64,000 bases of DNA from Cryobacterium sp. PAMC25264 (GCF_019443325.1 NZ_CP080383.1:1736001-1800000); one strand, 5' to 3'; shown: positions 55,434 through 64,000, numbered from the stretch's first letter. Made by a program: numbers and translations. The notes: generated by a model not told the origin, from the letters alone.

Positions 55434-57479
55434 ATGGCCGACCCCTTGAATCCGTTCCTCGCTCCCAGCACCCTGCCGTACCAGCTGCCACCGTTCGCGG
55501 AGATTCGTGACGAGCACTACCGCCCGGCGTTCGACGCCGGCATGGCCGAGCAACTCGCCGAGGTCGCCGCCATCACCCAGGATCCGGCAGACCCGACCAT
55601 CGAGAACACCCTCGTGGCCCTCGAGCGGAGCGGCCAGGTGCTCACGCGCGTGGCCACGGTGTTCTTCTCGCTCAGCTCCTCCGACTCCACCGACTTCGGT
55701 ACCGTCCTCGAGGAGGAGCTCGCTCCCCTGCTGGCGGCGCACACCGACGCCATCCGTCTCGACCAGGCCCTGTACGCGCGTATCGCCAACCTCCATGAGC
55801 GCAAGGACGCGCTGGGCCTGGACCCGGAGACCGCCTACCTGCTCGAGCGGTACCACACCGAGTACACCCTCGCCGGAGCAGGTCTCTCCGACGCCGACAA
55901 GGACACCCTGCGCGAGCTGAACATGCGGCTGTCCACCCTCACCACCCGGTTCGAGAAGAACCTGCTCGCCGACACCAATGACCTCGCCGTCGTCATCGAC
56001 GATGTGGCCGAGCTCGACGGCCTCGGCGACGGCGAGATCTCGGCCGCTGCGGAGGCGGCCAGGGAGCGCGGTCTCACCGGAAAGTACGTCATCACCCTGG
56101 TGCTGCCGACCAGCCACCCGTACCTCGCGTCGCTGAGCAACCGTGCCGTGCGGGAACGTCTGCTCACGGCGTCGCGGTCCCGCGGCATCCGTGGCGGCGA
56201 GCACGACAACCGCGACCTGGTGCTCGAGATCACCCGGCTGCGCGCCCAGCGGGCCCGCCTGCTCGGTTTCGCCAGTCACGCTGCGTACGTCACGGCGGAT
56301 GAGACGGCGAAGTCCCCCGAGGCCGTCGCCGACATGCTCGGTCGGCTCGCCCCCGCCGCAGCGCGGAACGCACAGACCGAGCAGCGGGCGTTGCAGGCGG
56401 CGGTGCGCGAATCCGGCGCTGACTTCGACCTGGCGGCCTGGGACTGGGCGTTTTACACCGAGAAGGTGCGCCAGGCGACGTTCAACGTGGACACGAGCGC
56501 CATGCGACCGTACTTCGAATTGGAACGTGTGCTGCGGGACGGCGTGTTCTATGCCGCCACCCGCCTGTACGGCGTCACCTTCACCGAGCGTCCGGACCTG
56601 ACGGCGTGGAACCAGGAGGCGCGGGTCTTTGAGGTCGCCGACGAGGACGGTGGCCCGGTCGGCCTGTACATCGCCGACTTCTACACCCGCGATTCCAAGC
56701 GTGGCGGCGCCTGGATGAACTCGCTCATCTCGCAGTCCAGCCTGCTGGGCACCCCCAGCATCGTGACCAACAACCTCAACGTTTCCAAGCCGGCCGCCGG
56801 GTCCCCCACCCTGCTCAGCTTCGACGAGGTCAACACACTTTTCCATGAGTTCGGCCACGCCCTGCACGGCCTGTTCGCCCGGGTGACCTATCCGCGATTC
56901 GCGGGAACCAACGTCTACCGCGACTTCGTCGAGTTCCCCAGCCAGGTCAACGAGATGTGGATGCTCTGGCCTGAGGTCCTGGAGAACTACGCCAGGCACT
57001 ACCGCACCGGCGAGGCCATGCCTCAGGAGCTCGTGGACCGCATCCGTGAATCCACCACCTTCAACGAGGGCTTCTCAACCAGCGAATACCTCGCCGCCGC
57101 ACTGCTCGACCAGGCCTGGCACCGCATCAGCGCCGACGACGCCGTGATGGATGTGGCCGCGTTCGAGGCCGCCGCACTGACGGCTGTGGGGCTCGACAAC
57201 CCGGCGGTGCCCACTCGCTACTCGAGCACCTACTTCGCCCACACCTTCTCCGGCGGCTACGACGCCTGCTACTACTCCTACATCTGGAGTGAGGTGCTCG
57301 ACGCCGACACGGTGGCCTGGTTCACCGAGAACGGCGGACTCACCCGGGCCAACGGCGACCGGTTCCGCGCCCGACTGCTGGGCGTGGGCGGCAGCGGTGA
57401 CCCCCTGGCCGCGTACCGGGACTTCCGCGGCCGGGACGCTCACATCCAGCCGCTCCTCGACCGCAGGGGCCTCAACTAG
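55434..57479 (+). CDS. dcp: Peptidyl-dipeptidase Dcp (M3 metallopeptidase)
   Basis: Zinc peptidase releasing dipeptides from C-termini, 681 residues as in E. coli Dcp. The N-terminus LNPFLAPSTLPYQLPPFAEI and the segments HYRPAFDAGM, ALERSGQVLTRVATVFFSL and AGLSDADKDTL follow Dcp closely. The catalytic HExxH is HEFGHALHG (His471, Glu472, His475), with the third ligand Glu in the following FVEFPSQVNEMWM region. C-terminal FAHTFSGGYDACYYSYIWSEVLDADT matches the substrate-binding end. No signal peptide, so cytoplasmic. Confidence 0.94.
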   Translation: MADPLNPFLAPSTLPYQLPPFAEIRDEHYRPAFDAGMAEQLAEVAAITQDPADPTIENTLVALERSGQVLTRVATVFFSLSSSDSTDFGTVLEEELAPLLAAHTDAIRLDQALYARIANLHERKDALGLDPETAYLLERYHTEYTLAGAGLSDADKDTLRELNMRLSTLTTRFEKNLLADTNDLAVVIDDVAELDGLGDGEISAAAEAARERGLTGKYVITLVLPTSHPYLASLSNRAVRERLLTASRSRGIRGGEHDNRDLVLEITRLRAQRARLLGFASHAAYVTADETAKSPEAVADMLGRLAPAAARNAQTEQRALQAAVRESGADFDLAAWDWAFYTEKVRQATFNVDTSAMRPYFELERVLRDGVFYAATRLYGVTFTERPDLTAWNQEARVFEVADEDGGPVGLYIADFYTRDSKRGGAWMNSLISQSSLLGTPSIVTNNLNVSKPAAGSPTLLSFDEVNTLFHEFGHALHGLFARVTYPRFAGTNVYRDFVEFPSQVNEMWMLWPEVLENYARHYRTGEAMPQELVDRIRESTTFNEGFSTSEYLAAALLDQAWHRISADDAVMDVAAFEAAALTAVGLDNPAVPTRYSSTYFAHTFSGGYDACYYSYIWSEVLDADTVAWFTENGGLTRANGDRFRARLLGVGGSGDPLAAYRDFRGRDAHIQPLLDRRGLN

Positions 57480-57542
57480 CCCCACCAGGGGCTCATCCAC
57501 CCCCACCAGAGGCTCGACCAACCCCGCCGGCGGCGTCGCGCG
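57480..57542. repeat. 21-bp degenerate tandem repeat, 3 copies, behind dcp
   Basis: Units 57480-57500, 57501-57521 and 57522-57542 share a CCCCACCAGNGGCTC-like core; the third is the most diverged. They begin directly after the dcp stop codon. Confidence 0.6.
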
Positions 57543-57568
57543 AATCCCCTCCCAAATCTTTCTCCTCC

Positions 57569-57619
57569 GGACAAATGCACCCGGCACGTGGGGTGCAATC
57601 GTCCGGAACGGGAACAGTC
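57569..57619. repeat. 51-bp direct repeat, copy 1 (left of acdS)
   Basis: Matches 59530-59580 at 42 of 51 positions without gaps. Inside it CGGAC/GTCCG and TGCACCC/GGGTGCA form a two-part hairpin with a GGCACGTG loop. It lies between dcp and acdS. Confidence 0.8.
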
Positions 57620-57640
57620 AGTCCGTGGGAGCGACGCTGC

Positions 57641-58662
57641 TCAGTGGTACAGCGCGCTGTAAGCGTTGATGGCGGGCTGCCCGCCCAGGTGGGCATAGAG
57701 CACCGTGCTGTCCGGTCCGATGTCACCGGAGCTGACGAGATCGATCAGCCCGGCCATCGACTTGCCCTCGTAGACCGGGTCGATGATGACGCCCTCCAGG
57801 CTCGCGGTGAGGCGGATGGCGGCATTCGTCGACTCGACGGGGATCCCGTAGTAGTCCCCGGCCCAGCCCTCGAGCACGGTGATCTCGTCATCGGCGATCG
57901 GCCGGCCCACACCGATGAGCTCCGCGGTCCTGCGGGCGATGCGGGCCACCTGCTCGCGTGTCGCCTCGATCTTGGCGGAGGCGTCAATGCCGATGACCCT
58001 TCGTCGGCGGCCGCCGAAATTGGCCTCCAGATCGGCGAAGCCGGCGATCATGCCCGCGTGAGTGGACCCGGTGACGCTGCACACCACGATGGTGTCGAAG
58101 AAGACGCCCTGCGCGGCCTCCTGCTCGGCCACCTCGTGTGCCCAGTTCGCGAAACCGAGACCGCCCAGCCGGTGGTCGGAGGCGCCGGCGGGGATGGGGT
58201 ACGGCGTGCCGCCCGACGCCTCGACATCGGCTATGGCCTGCGTCCAGGAGTCTTTGAAACCGATGCCGAAGCCGTCGGCGGAGATGCGCACATCCGCCCC
58301 GGTGAGGCGGGAGAGCAGGATATTGCCGACCCTGTCGTTCACACTGTCCGGCCAGTCCACCCACTGTTCCTGCACGAGCACGGCCTTCAGCCCAAGGTGC
58401 GCGGCCACCGCGGCCACCTGCCGGGTGTGGTTGGACTGGATGCCACCGATCGAGACCAGGGTGTCCGCTCCCTGGGCCAGCGCCTCGGGGATGAGGTATT
58501 CGAGCTTGCGGGTCTTGTTGCCGCCGAAGGCCAGACCGCTGTTGACGTCCTCACGTTTGGCCCAGATCCGGGCGCCACCAAGGTGGTCGCTCAGTCGGTC
58601 AAGCGGATGAATCGGGCTGGGCCGAAGGTGAGCGGGTGACGGGGAAAATCGCGCAGTGCCAT
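57641..58662 (-). CDS. acdS: 1-aminocyclopropane-1-carboxylate (ACC) deaminase AcdS, frame broken once
   Basis: PLP enzyme that opens ACC to 2-oxobutyrate and ammonia; in plant-associated bacteria it lowers plant ethylene. The ATG at 58662 starts [15 protein letters not shown]; one missing base in the GGGCTGGG stretch (58614-58622) shifts to the frame [40 protein letters not shown], containing the PLP lysine (GGNKTRK, about residue 51). The rest is intact, with [54 protein letters not shown] (catalytic Tyr-Glu) and YAHLGGQPA (active-site Leu). Joined length 340, family length 338. AAAGGA lies 4 bases upstream. The related D-cysteine desulfhydrase is the alternative. Confidence 0.88.
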
Positions 58663-58753
58663 GGGGTCCTTTGGTCTGATCGGGTTGGGGTTGATCGGGT
58701 CAGGTGAAGAGAAATGGACGTGATCGGACGTAACCGTGCCGCGAGGTCGAGGC

Positions 58754-59431
58754 TCAGTCGGCAGGATCCGCGGCTTGTGCGGTGGCGAGCATCCGGCCCA
58801 GGGTCAACCAGTTGTCCCGCACCGCCGTGCCGGCCTCCACGGCCAGTCCATCCGCACACAAGCGGATGATGCGCTCGTGATCGGCCACCGAGGCCCGCCC
58901 GGCGAGGGACGAGAATCGAGCCCGCTCGAGACGTCTGAGCGTGGGCGTGACCTGCTCGAGCAGTGCGGGCAGCAGCTCGTTGGCGCTGGCCCGCACCGCG
59001 ACCGCATGGAAGTCGTCGTCTGCAGCGATGGCGGCGGCCACATCGTTTGCGGCCAGGGCCAGTCTGAATTGCTCATTGGCGGCGGTCATCAGGTCGAGAT
59101 CGGCGGAAGTGAGCTGGGCGACGGCCTCCCGCGCTGCGAGTTCGTGCAACGAAGCGGCGATCGCCTGCGCGTTCAGAGCGGCCCGTTCGTCCAGCGGAGC
59201 CACGATAGTCTGCCGAGCTCGCGCCGTGCGCACCAGGCCCGCCGTCTCGAGGCGTGCGATCGCCTCGCGGATCGGCGTGCGGCTCACACCGAGCCAGGAC
59301 TCGAGTTCGGCATCGCGCAGTTTCTCCCCCGGTGCCAGCGTGCCGTCCACAATGGCGGTGCGGAGCGACTCATAGGCGTAGTCGCGCAGCGAGGCAGGGC
59401 GGTGGGACGCATCAGGAACAGGAACCGGCAT
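58754..59431 (-). CDS. GntR-family regulator (FCD type), probable regulator of acdS
   Basis: 225 residues: a winged-helix GntR domain (DYAYESLRTAIVDGTLAPGEKLRDAELESWLGVSRTPIREAIARLETAGLV) and an all-helical FCD effector domain with the usual Asp/His metal ligands region DDDFHAVAV and the later ADHERII. It lies 91 bases upstream of acdS in the same orientation. The ATG is preceded immediately by an AT-rich promoter, so the mRNA should be leaderless. Effector unknown; a carboxylate such as ACC or its product would fit the neighbourhood. Confidence 0.9.
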   Translation of the reverse strand: MPVPVPDASHRPASLRDYAYESLRTAIVDGTLAPGEKLRDAELESWLGVSRTPIREAIARLETAGLVRTARARQTIVAPLDERAALNAQAIAASLHELAAREAVAQLTSADLDLMTAANEQFRLALAANDVAAAIAADDDFHAVAVRASANELLPALLEQVTPTLRRLERARFSSLAGRASVADHERIIRLCADGLAVEAGTAVRDNWLTLGRMLATAQAADPAD

Positions 59432-59436
59432 GCAAT

Positions 59437-59467
59437 ATATTACATATGCAAGGCCGTCTTCTGTCAA
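59437..59467 (-). promoter_or_regulatory. Promoter of the gntR-acdS unit, leaderless
   Basis: Consensus -35 TTGACA (59462-59467). 17 bases later TGTAAT (59439-59444), or 19 bases later TAATAT (59437-59442), with the start codon only 5-7 bases further. The AATATATT palindrome overlapping the -10 (59434-59441) may be a regulator site. Confidence 0.6.
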
Positions 59468-59529
59468 CTTCCGATCAGCCTGCCTGGGGCCCCAATCGGT
59501 GCGTTTCCATCCGCGATTGGTCCCGCTGC

Positions 59530-59580
59530 GGACAACTGGTCCCGGCACACCGGGTGCGATCGTCCGGAACGGGTGCAGTC
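59530..59580. repeat. 51-bp direct repeat, copy 2 (right of gntR)
   Basis: Partner of 57569-57619, 42 of 51 bases equal. It keeps the CGGAC/GTCCG outer pairing and forms a CCCGG-CACA-CCGGG inner stem. It lies upstream of the gntR promoter. Confidence 0.8.
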
Positions 59581-59626
59581 GCCCATCCGCGAAGCGGACC
59601 GCGGGACGCAGGAGCCCAGGACGCAA

Positions 59627-59654
59627 AACCGCCCCCGAGCAATCGGGGGCGGTT
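59627..59654 (-). terminator. Rho-independent terminator of clpX
   Basis: Perfect 12-bp stem (59627-59638 with 59643-59654) and 4-base loop, followed on the minus strand by TTTTGCG. It ends 21 bases past the clpX stop. Confidence 0.85.
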
Positions 59655-59675
59655 CGTGAGCGGGTGCCGAGCGGC

Positions 59676-60956
59676 TCAGGCCGACTTGTCTTCGCGGCGA
59701 GCGGTGTGCAGCACGATGGTCGGGGCCGCATTCTCGAGCACCGACTCGCGGGTGACCACAACGCGTGCGACATCCGTGGACGAGGGGACCTCGAACATGA
59801 TCGGCCCGAGGACCTCTTCCATGATGGCGCGCAACCCGCGAGCACCGGTCTTGCGGAGCACCGCGAGGTCGGCGATCGCCTCGAGGGCCGGCTGCTCGAA
59901 GTCGAGCTCCACCCCGTCGAGTTCGAACATGCGCTGGTACTGACGCACCAGGGCGTTCTTGGGCACGGTGAGGATCTGCATGAGTGCAACCTGGTCAAGC
60001 TGGGTGACCGTGGTCACCACCGGGAGCCGGCCGATGAACTCGGGAATCAGACCGAACTTGTGCAGGTCCTCCGGCAGCACCTCGCTGAAGAGGTTGATGT
60101 CGTCGCCCTTGCTGTGCAGCGGAGCACCGAAGCCGATGCCCTTCTTGCCCGCGCGCTGGGAGATGATGTCGTCGAGCCCGGCGAAAGCGCCCGCCACGAT
60201 GAACAGCACGTTGGTGGTGTCGATCTGGATGAACTCCTGGTGCGGGTGCTTACGCCCACCCTGGGGCGGCACGGAAGCCACGGTGCCCTCGAGGATTTTC
60301 AGCAGGGCCTGCTGCACGCCCTCGCCCGAGACGTCGCGGGTGATCGACGGGTTCTCGGCCTTGCGGGCGATCTTGTCGATCTCGTCGATGTAGATGATGC
60401 CGGTCTCGGCGCGCTTCACGTCGTAGTCGGCGGCCTGGATGAGCTTGAGGAGAATGTTCTCCACGTCCTCGCCCACGTAGCCGGCCTCAGTGAGTGCCGT
60501 TGCATCCGCCACCGCGAACGGAACGTTCAGCCGCTTCGCGAGGGTCTGGGCGAGGTAGGTCTTTCCGCAACCGGTCGGGCCGATGAGCAGGATGTTGGAC
60601 TTGGCGATCTCGACGTCGTCGTGGATGGCGTCGGCCGCGGTCAGCGTGGCGCGTGAGCGCACGCGCTTGTAGTGGTTGTAGACGGCGACGGCGAGGGCCC
60701 GCTTGGCGGATTCCTGACCGATGACGTATTCCTCCAGGAATCCGAAGATCTCGCGGGGCTTGGGCAGTTCGAACTCGCTGCCGGCTTCTTCGGCGCCGGC
60801 CTCGGCCAGACGCTCCTCGATGATCTCGTTGCAGAGCTCAACGCATTCATCGCAGATGTACACGCCGGGTCCGGCAATGAGCTGCTGCACCTGCTTCTGG
60901 CTCTTTCCGCAGAAAGAACACTTCAACAGGTCGGCGCTCTCGCCTATTCGTGCCAT
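59676..60956 (-). CDS. clpX: ATP-dependent Clp protease ATP-binding subunit ClpX
   Basis: Hexameric AAA+ unfoldase feeding ClpP, 426 residues. N-terminal zinc-binding domain with Cys13, Cys16, Cys35 and Cys38 ([23 protein letters not shown]), Walker A GPTGCGKT (126-133), Walker [12 protein letters not shown] and the pore motif GYVGED. The ClpP-docking IGFG loop is present as [15 protein letters not shown] lies 7 bases before the ATG. Separated from clpP2 by a terminator, so it has its own transcript. Confidence 0.98.
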   Translation of the reverse strand: MARIGESADLLKCSFCGKSQKQVQQLIAGPGVYICDECVELCNEIIEERLAEAGAEEAGSEFELPKPREIFGFLEEYVIGQESAKRALAVAVYNHYKRVRSRATLTAADAIHDDVEIAKSNILLIGPTGCGKTYLAQTLAKRLNVPFAVADATALTEAGYVGEDVENILLKLIQAADYDVKRAETGIIYIDEIDKIARKAENPSITRDVSGEGVQQALLKILEGTVASVPPQGGRKHPHQEFIQIDTTNVLFIVAGAFAGLDDIISQRAGKKGIGFGAPLHSKGDDINLFSEVLPEDLHKFGLIPEFIGRLPVVTTVTQLDQVALMQILTVPKNALVRQYQRMFELDGVELDFEQPALEAIADLAVLRKTGARGLRAIMEEVLGPIMFEVPSSTDVARVVVTRESVLENAAPTIVLHTARREDKSA

Positions 60957-61038
60957 CCGTGAGCCTCCTCCATCAATGACGCTGAATCGAGCCTAGCTTG
61001 TGCGTGTGACAGATAGGTGCACCACCCCACAAAGCGAA

Positions 61039-61068
61039 ACGGCGCGCCGCCCGAAGGCAGCGCGCCGT
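61039..61068 (-). terminator. Terminator of the tig/clpP1-clpP2 region
   Basis: 9-bp perfect arms ACGGCGCGC/GCGCGCCGT with an inner 3-bp stem and 4-base loop, followed on the minus strand by TTTCGCTTT. It lies 43 bases past the clpP2 stop. Confidence 0.7.
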
Positions 61069-61111
61069 CCCCGAAACCACGGGGTGCCGAACAGATGCCC
61101 GGCCCCTCGTG

Positions 61112-61783
61112 TTACTTGACGAGCGTCGGAACGTTCTTGCGGCTGGTCAGGATCTGGTCGATCAGACCGTACTCGAGCGCCTCGGGCGCACCGAGGATCT
61201 TGTCGCGGTCGATGTCCTTGTGCACCTGCTCCTGGCTGCGGTTGGAGTGGTGAGCCAGAGTCTCTTCGAGCCATTCGCGCATCCGCTGGATCTCGGCTGC
61301 CTGGATCTCGATGTCGGACGCCTGGCCGCCACCCTGGCCGCCGGCCGAGGGCTGGTGGATGAGGATACGGGCGTTGGGAAGCGCAAGGCGCTTGCCCGGC
61401 GTGCCACCGGCCAGCAGCACGGCAGCGGCGGAAGCCGCCTGGCCGAGGCAGACCGTCTGGATGTGCGGACGGATGTACTGCATGGTGTCGTAGATCGCCG
61501 TCATGGCGGTAAACGAGCCACCGGGCGAGTTGATGTACATCACGATGTCGCGGTCGGGGTCCTGGCTCTCGAGAACGAGAAGCTGGGCCATGACGTCGTC
61601 GGCGGATGCGTCGTCGACCTGCACGCCGAGGAAGATGATGCGGTCCTCGAAGAGCTTGGCGTACGGGTCCTGGCGCTTGTAGCCGTAGGCGGTGCGCTCC
61701 TCGAAGGTGGGGAGGATGTAGCGCGACTCGGGTGCCTGCGGAGCCAGTCCGCCGGCCTGGTGGCCAAAGTTGGTGAATTCCAT
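61112..61783 (-). CDS. clpP2: ATP-dependent Clp protease proteolytic subunit (ClpP2)
   Basis: 223 residues. Serine peptidase with catalytic Ser118 (GQAASAAAV), His143 (ILIHQP) and Asp194 (DIDRDKIL); INSPGGS forms the oxyanion region. The longer N-terminus ([25 protein letters not shown]) matches actinobacterial ClpP2, which is the partner of ClpP1 in a mixed double ring. It begins 12 bases after clpP1. Confidence 0.95.
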   Translation of the reverse strand: MEFTNFGHQAGGLAPQAPESRYILPTFEERTAYGYKRQDPYAKLFEDRIIFLGVQVDDASADDVMAQLLVLESQDPDRDIVMYINSPGGSFTAMTAIYDTMQYIRPHIQTVCLGQAASAAAVLLAGGTPGKRLALPNARILIHQPSAGGQGGGQASDIEIQAAEIQRMREWLEETLAHHSNRSQEQVHKDIDRDKILGAPEALEYGLIDQILTSRKNVPTLVK

Positions 61784-61795
61784 GATCTGCCCGTC

Positions 61796-62395
61796 CTACT
61801 TCTTGTTCACTGAGTCGTCGGTGCCGCCGCCGCCGACCACTTCCGTCGCAGACTTGCGCAGGTGGTCGACGAAACCGTAGTCCAGAGCCTCCTGGGCGGT
61901 GAACCAGTTGTCGCGGTCGTTGTCGATGAGAATCTGTTCGACCGACTTGCCGGTCTGCTCGGCGGTGAGCTCTGCCATGCGCTTCTTCATGTCCAGGATG
62001 ACCTTGGCCTGGGTCTGGATGTCGGCGGCCGTGCCACCGAATCCGCCGGACGGCTGGTGCAGGAGCACGCGGGCGTTCGGGGTGATGTACCGCTTGCCCT
62101 TGGTGCCGGAGGACAGCAGGAACTGGCCCATCGATGCCGCCAGCCCGATTCCCACGGTGACGATGTCGTTCGACACGAACTTCATGGTGTCGTAGATGGC
62201 CATACCGGCGGTGATCGATCCGCCGGGTGAGTTGATGTAGAGGAAGATGTCCCGCTGAGAATCTTCTGCTGCGAGCAGCAGGATCTTGGCACAAATCTCG
62301 TTGGCGTTGTCGTCGCGCACTTCTGAGCCGAGCCAGATAATGCGGTCGTTAAGCAGCCGGTCAAAAACGCCGGGTGTAAGTGCCATTTCGGCCAT
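61796..62395 (-). CDS. clpP1: ATP-dependent Clp protease proteolytic subunit (ClpP1)
   Basis: 199 residues with catalytic Ser88 (GLAASMGQF), His113 (VLLHQPSGG) and Asp162 (DNDRDNWF), INSPGGS and the Gly-rich [11 protein letters not shown] substrate strand. In actinobacteria ClpP1 and ClpP2 assemble into one active tetradecamer. GGAG lies 6 bases before the ATG at 62395. The C-terminal end is Gly/Asp-rich and probably flexible. Confidence 0.95.
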   Translation of the reverse strand: MAEMALTPGVFDRLLNDRIIWLGSEVRDDNANEICAKILLLAAEDSQRDIFLYINSPGGSITAGMAIYDTMKFVSNDIVTVGIGLAASMGQFLLSSGTKGKRYITPNARVLLHQPSGGFGGTAADIQTQAKVILDMKKRMAELTAEQTGKSVEQILIDNDRDNWFTAQEALDYGFVDHLRKSATEVVGGGGTDDSVNKK

Positions 62396-62500
62396 GTCGC
62401 GCTCCGTTTCACTTGTCGCTTCAGGAATGAATCTATAGGGTCCAACGCGCGGGAAAGGCTCTGTTCGCCCTCGGCAGATTCAGGCCGGGACCCGGTACGC

Positions 62501-62538
62501 AGAACGGGCCGGCTGTCCGTGGACAACCGACCCGTTCT
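62501..62538 (-). terminator. Interrupted hairpin between tig and clpP1
   Basis: 8-bp outer arms (62501-62508 with 62531-62538) and an inner TGTCC/GGACA stem separated by small mismatched loops. No T tract follows on the minus strand, so it may only weaken read-through from tig into clpP1. Confidence 0.3.
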
Positions 62539-62556
62539 TCGCCCGAGGGCGGGATG

Positions 62557-63945
62557 CTACTTCTTGGCTGCAGCCTTCTTCTTGGGCTTCGCCTCGGCGG
62601 CCGGTGCCTCCTCGACGGCTTCGTCAGAAGCTGCCTCGTCGGTGGCCTCATCCGCTGCCGGCTCGTCGTCGACGACGGCCGTGAACTCGGACAGGTCGAC
62701 GGTGGCACCGTTGGAGTCGGTGACCTCGGCCTTACCCAGGGCGATGGCGAGGGCCTTGTTACGGGCGACCTCGGCGACCATGGAGGGGATCTGGCCGTTG
62801 CCGGACAGGGCCTGAACGAACTCGCTCGGGTCCATGCCGTACTGCGACGCACCCTGGATCAGGTACTGGGTGAGCTCGTCCTGGCTGACCTTGACCTTCT
62901 CGGCCTCGGCGATGGTGTCGAGGAGGATCTGCTGGCGGAAGGTCTTCTCGCTGGCTTCGGTCACCTCGGCGCGGTGCGTCTCGTCCTCGAGGCGGTTCTC
63001 GCCCTCGAGGTGACGGTGCACCTCGTCGGCGATGATCGCTTCGGGGATGGGGACCTCGACGGAGGAGAGCAGCTGCTCGATGAGAAGCTCGCGGGCCTGG
63101 TTGCCCTGGCCGAAGACCTTGGAGCGGCCGACCTGGGCCTTCAGGCTCTCGGTGAGCTCGGCGATGGTGTCGAACTCGCTGGCGATCTGAGCGAAGTCGT
63201 CGTCGGCGGTGGGAAGCTCGCGCTCCTTGACGGCGATGACGGTGACGGTGATCTCAGCGGTTTCGCCCTCGTGGTCGCCACCGAGCAGCTTCGACGCGAA
63301 GGTGGTGGTCTCACCGGCGGTGAGAGACTCGAGTGCTTCGTCGATGCCCTCGATGAGGTCGCCGGAGCCGACCTCGTAGGAGATGCCGCTGGCGTTGTCG
63401 ACCTCGACACCGTTGACGGATGCGACGAGGTCGATCTGCGCGAAGTCACCGGTGGTGGCGGGGCGGTCGACCGTGATCAGCGTGCCGAATCGGCTGCGCA
63501 GGGTGTTGAGCTCCTCGGTGACCTCGTCATCGGAGATGTCGACAGCGTCGACGGTGAGCTTGATGCCCTCGTAGGCGGGCAGGTCGATCTCGGGGCGCAC
63601 GTCGACCTCGATGGCCAGCAGCAGGTCTCCGGAGAAGTCCTTGTCGCTGGGCCATTCGACGATGTCGGCCTCGGGGCGACCGAGCGGGCGCAGCTTGTGC
63701 TCATCAACGGCCTTGCGGTAGAAACCGTCGAGGCTCTCGTTGACGGCGTGCTCCAGCACGGCGGACTTGCCGACGCGCTGGTCGATGATGGGCGGCGGAA
63801 CCTTGCCCTTGCGGAAGCCGGGGATGTTGATGTCCTCAGCGATGTGCCCGTAGGCGTGGGTAATGCTGGGCTTCAGCTCTTCCGGAGTCACCGAGATGGT
63901 GACCTTGGCGCGCGTGGGGCTCAGCTTTTCGACCGTGGACTTCAC
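62557..63945 (-). CDS. tig: Trigger factor (ribosome-associated chaperone and prolyl isomerase)
   Basis: 462 residues. N-terminal ribosome-binding domain with the signature [11 protein letters not shown], a central FKBP-type PPIase domain ([38 protein letters not shown]) and the helical C-terminal chaperone arms, then an Ala/Glu/Lys tail ending [10 protein letters not shown]. Binds L23 at the exit tunnel. GTG start with AGGAG 8 bases upstream. First of tig-clpP1-clpP2, the common bacterial order. Confidence 0.97.
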   Translation of the reverse strand: MKSTVEKLSPTRAKVTISVTPEELKPSITHAYGHIAEDINIPGFRKGKVPPPIIDQRVGKSAVLEHAVNESLDGFYRKAVDEHKLRPLGRPEADIVEWPSDKDFSGDLLLAIEVDVRPEIDLPAYEGIKLTVDAVDISDDEVTEELNTLRSRFGTLITVDRPATTGDFAQIDLVASVNGVEVDNASGISYEVGSGDLIEGIDEALESLTAGETTTFASKLLGGDHEGETAEITVTVIAVKERELPTADDDFAQIASEFDTIAELTESLKAQVGRSKVFGQGNQARELLIEQLLSSVEVPIPEAIIADEVHRHLEGENRLEDETHRAEVTEASEKTFRQQILLDTIAEAEKVKVSQDELTQYLIQGASQYGMDPSEFVQALSGNGQIPSMVAEVARNKALAIALGKAEVTDSNGATVDLSEFTAVVDDEPAADEATDEAASDEAVEEAPAAEAKPKKKAAAKK

Positions 63946-64000
63946 GTTTAAATCTCCTGTGTTCGACAGATTGTGTTCGTCAGATGTTCAGGGGGGTGAT

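Noticed and set aside
62554..63951. 465-codon plus-strand frame opposite tig; similar frames at 21363-22352, 31679-32833 and 48923-50074 opposite obg, folC and valS
   Set aside because: They mirror the codon structure of the real gene, have no family features and no ribosome-binding site.
1..64000. CRISPR array, insertion sequence, prophage or rRNA
   Set aside because: No regularly spaced repeat set, transposase, integrase, phage structural gene or rRNA sequence was seen; the tandem repeats found have no spacers.

Overview
The window is GC-rich chromosomal DNA of a high-GC Gram-positive bacterium, most probably of the family Microbacteriaceae (order Micrococcales). The evidence is gene order rather than one marker: ileS-folC-DUF4233-ndk, an rne gene next to it, rplU-rpmA-obg-proB-proA-nadD-rsfS with a tRNA-Ala behind it, tig-clpP1-clpP2-clpX, the three-gene trehalose set treX-treY-treZ, and an actinobacterial translational T-box in front of ileS. 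I see no transposase, integrase, phage gene, CRISPR array or rRNA.

Layout. 1-5267 (minus): trehalose synthesis from glycogen or maltodextrin (treX/glgX, treY, treZ cut by the window edge). 5386-10437: a luciferase-like flavin oxidoreductase, an ABC-F ATPase, a Cys/Met-type PLP enzyme and two small membrane or surface proteins. 10643-14174: a two-component system, then YchJ-, SOUL- and PhnA-type proteins. 14273-15696 (plus): a membrane protein coupled to a PspA/IM30 protein. 15832-22995 (minus): tRNA-Ala and the rplU-to-rsfS housekeeping run. 23234-26779: a DUF4031 protein and a three-gene membrane operon (permease, TIGR03943 protein, anchored beta-rich protein). 26923-36247: rne, a VKOR-like protein on the plus strand, ndk, DUF4233, folC, ileS. 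36518-42646: a TetR regulator divergent from a complete peptide/nickel-type ABC importer. 42705-46472: a polytopic membrane protein, three tandem single-pass secreted-side proteins and a TetR-like protein lacking its DNA-binding helix pair. 46661-51680: a DUF222/HNH protein, valS, a GNAT and a small acidic protein. 51810-55338 (minus): methyltransferase, acyl-AMP ligase, thiolase-like protein. 55434-59431: dcp, then ACC deaminase and a GntR regulator. 59676-63945 (minus): clpX, clpP2, clpP1, tig.

Three patterns run across the window. First, seven otherwise well-conserved genes (Cys/Met PLP enzyme, rne, ileS, a TetR, an ABC permease, the thiolase, acdS) each lose frame through exactly one missing base beside a G/C run. 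As ileS and rne are expected to be indispensable, consensus undercalling is the likeliest cause; I annotate these as single genes. Second, about a dozen genes that are not translationally coupled lack a Shine-Dalgarno and carry a TANNNT-like -10 hexamer 5-7 bases before the start codon, which predicts leaderless mRNAs. Third, three genes are followed at their stop codons by short tandem repeats (13 x3, 21 x3, 30 x2 bp), and a diverged 51-bp hairpin-forming direct repeat brackets acdS and its regulator.

No stretch longer than 300 bases lacks a gene or a described element. The longest non-coding intervals are the rne leader (29652-29927) and the ileS T-box region (36248-36517).
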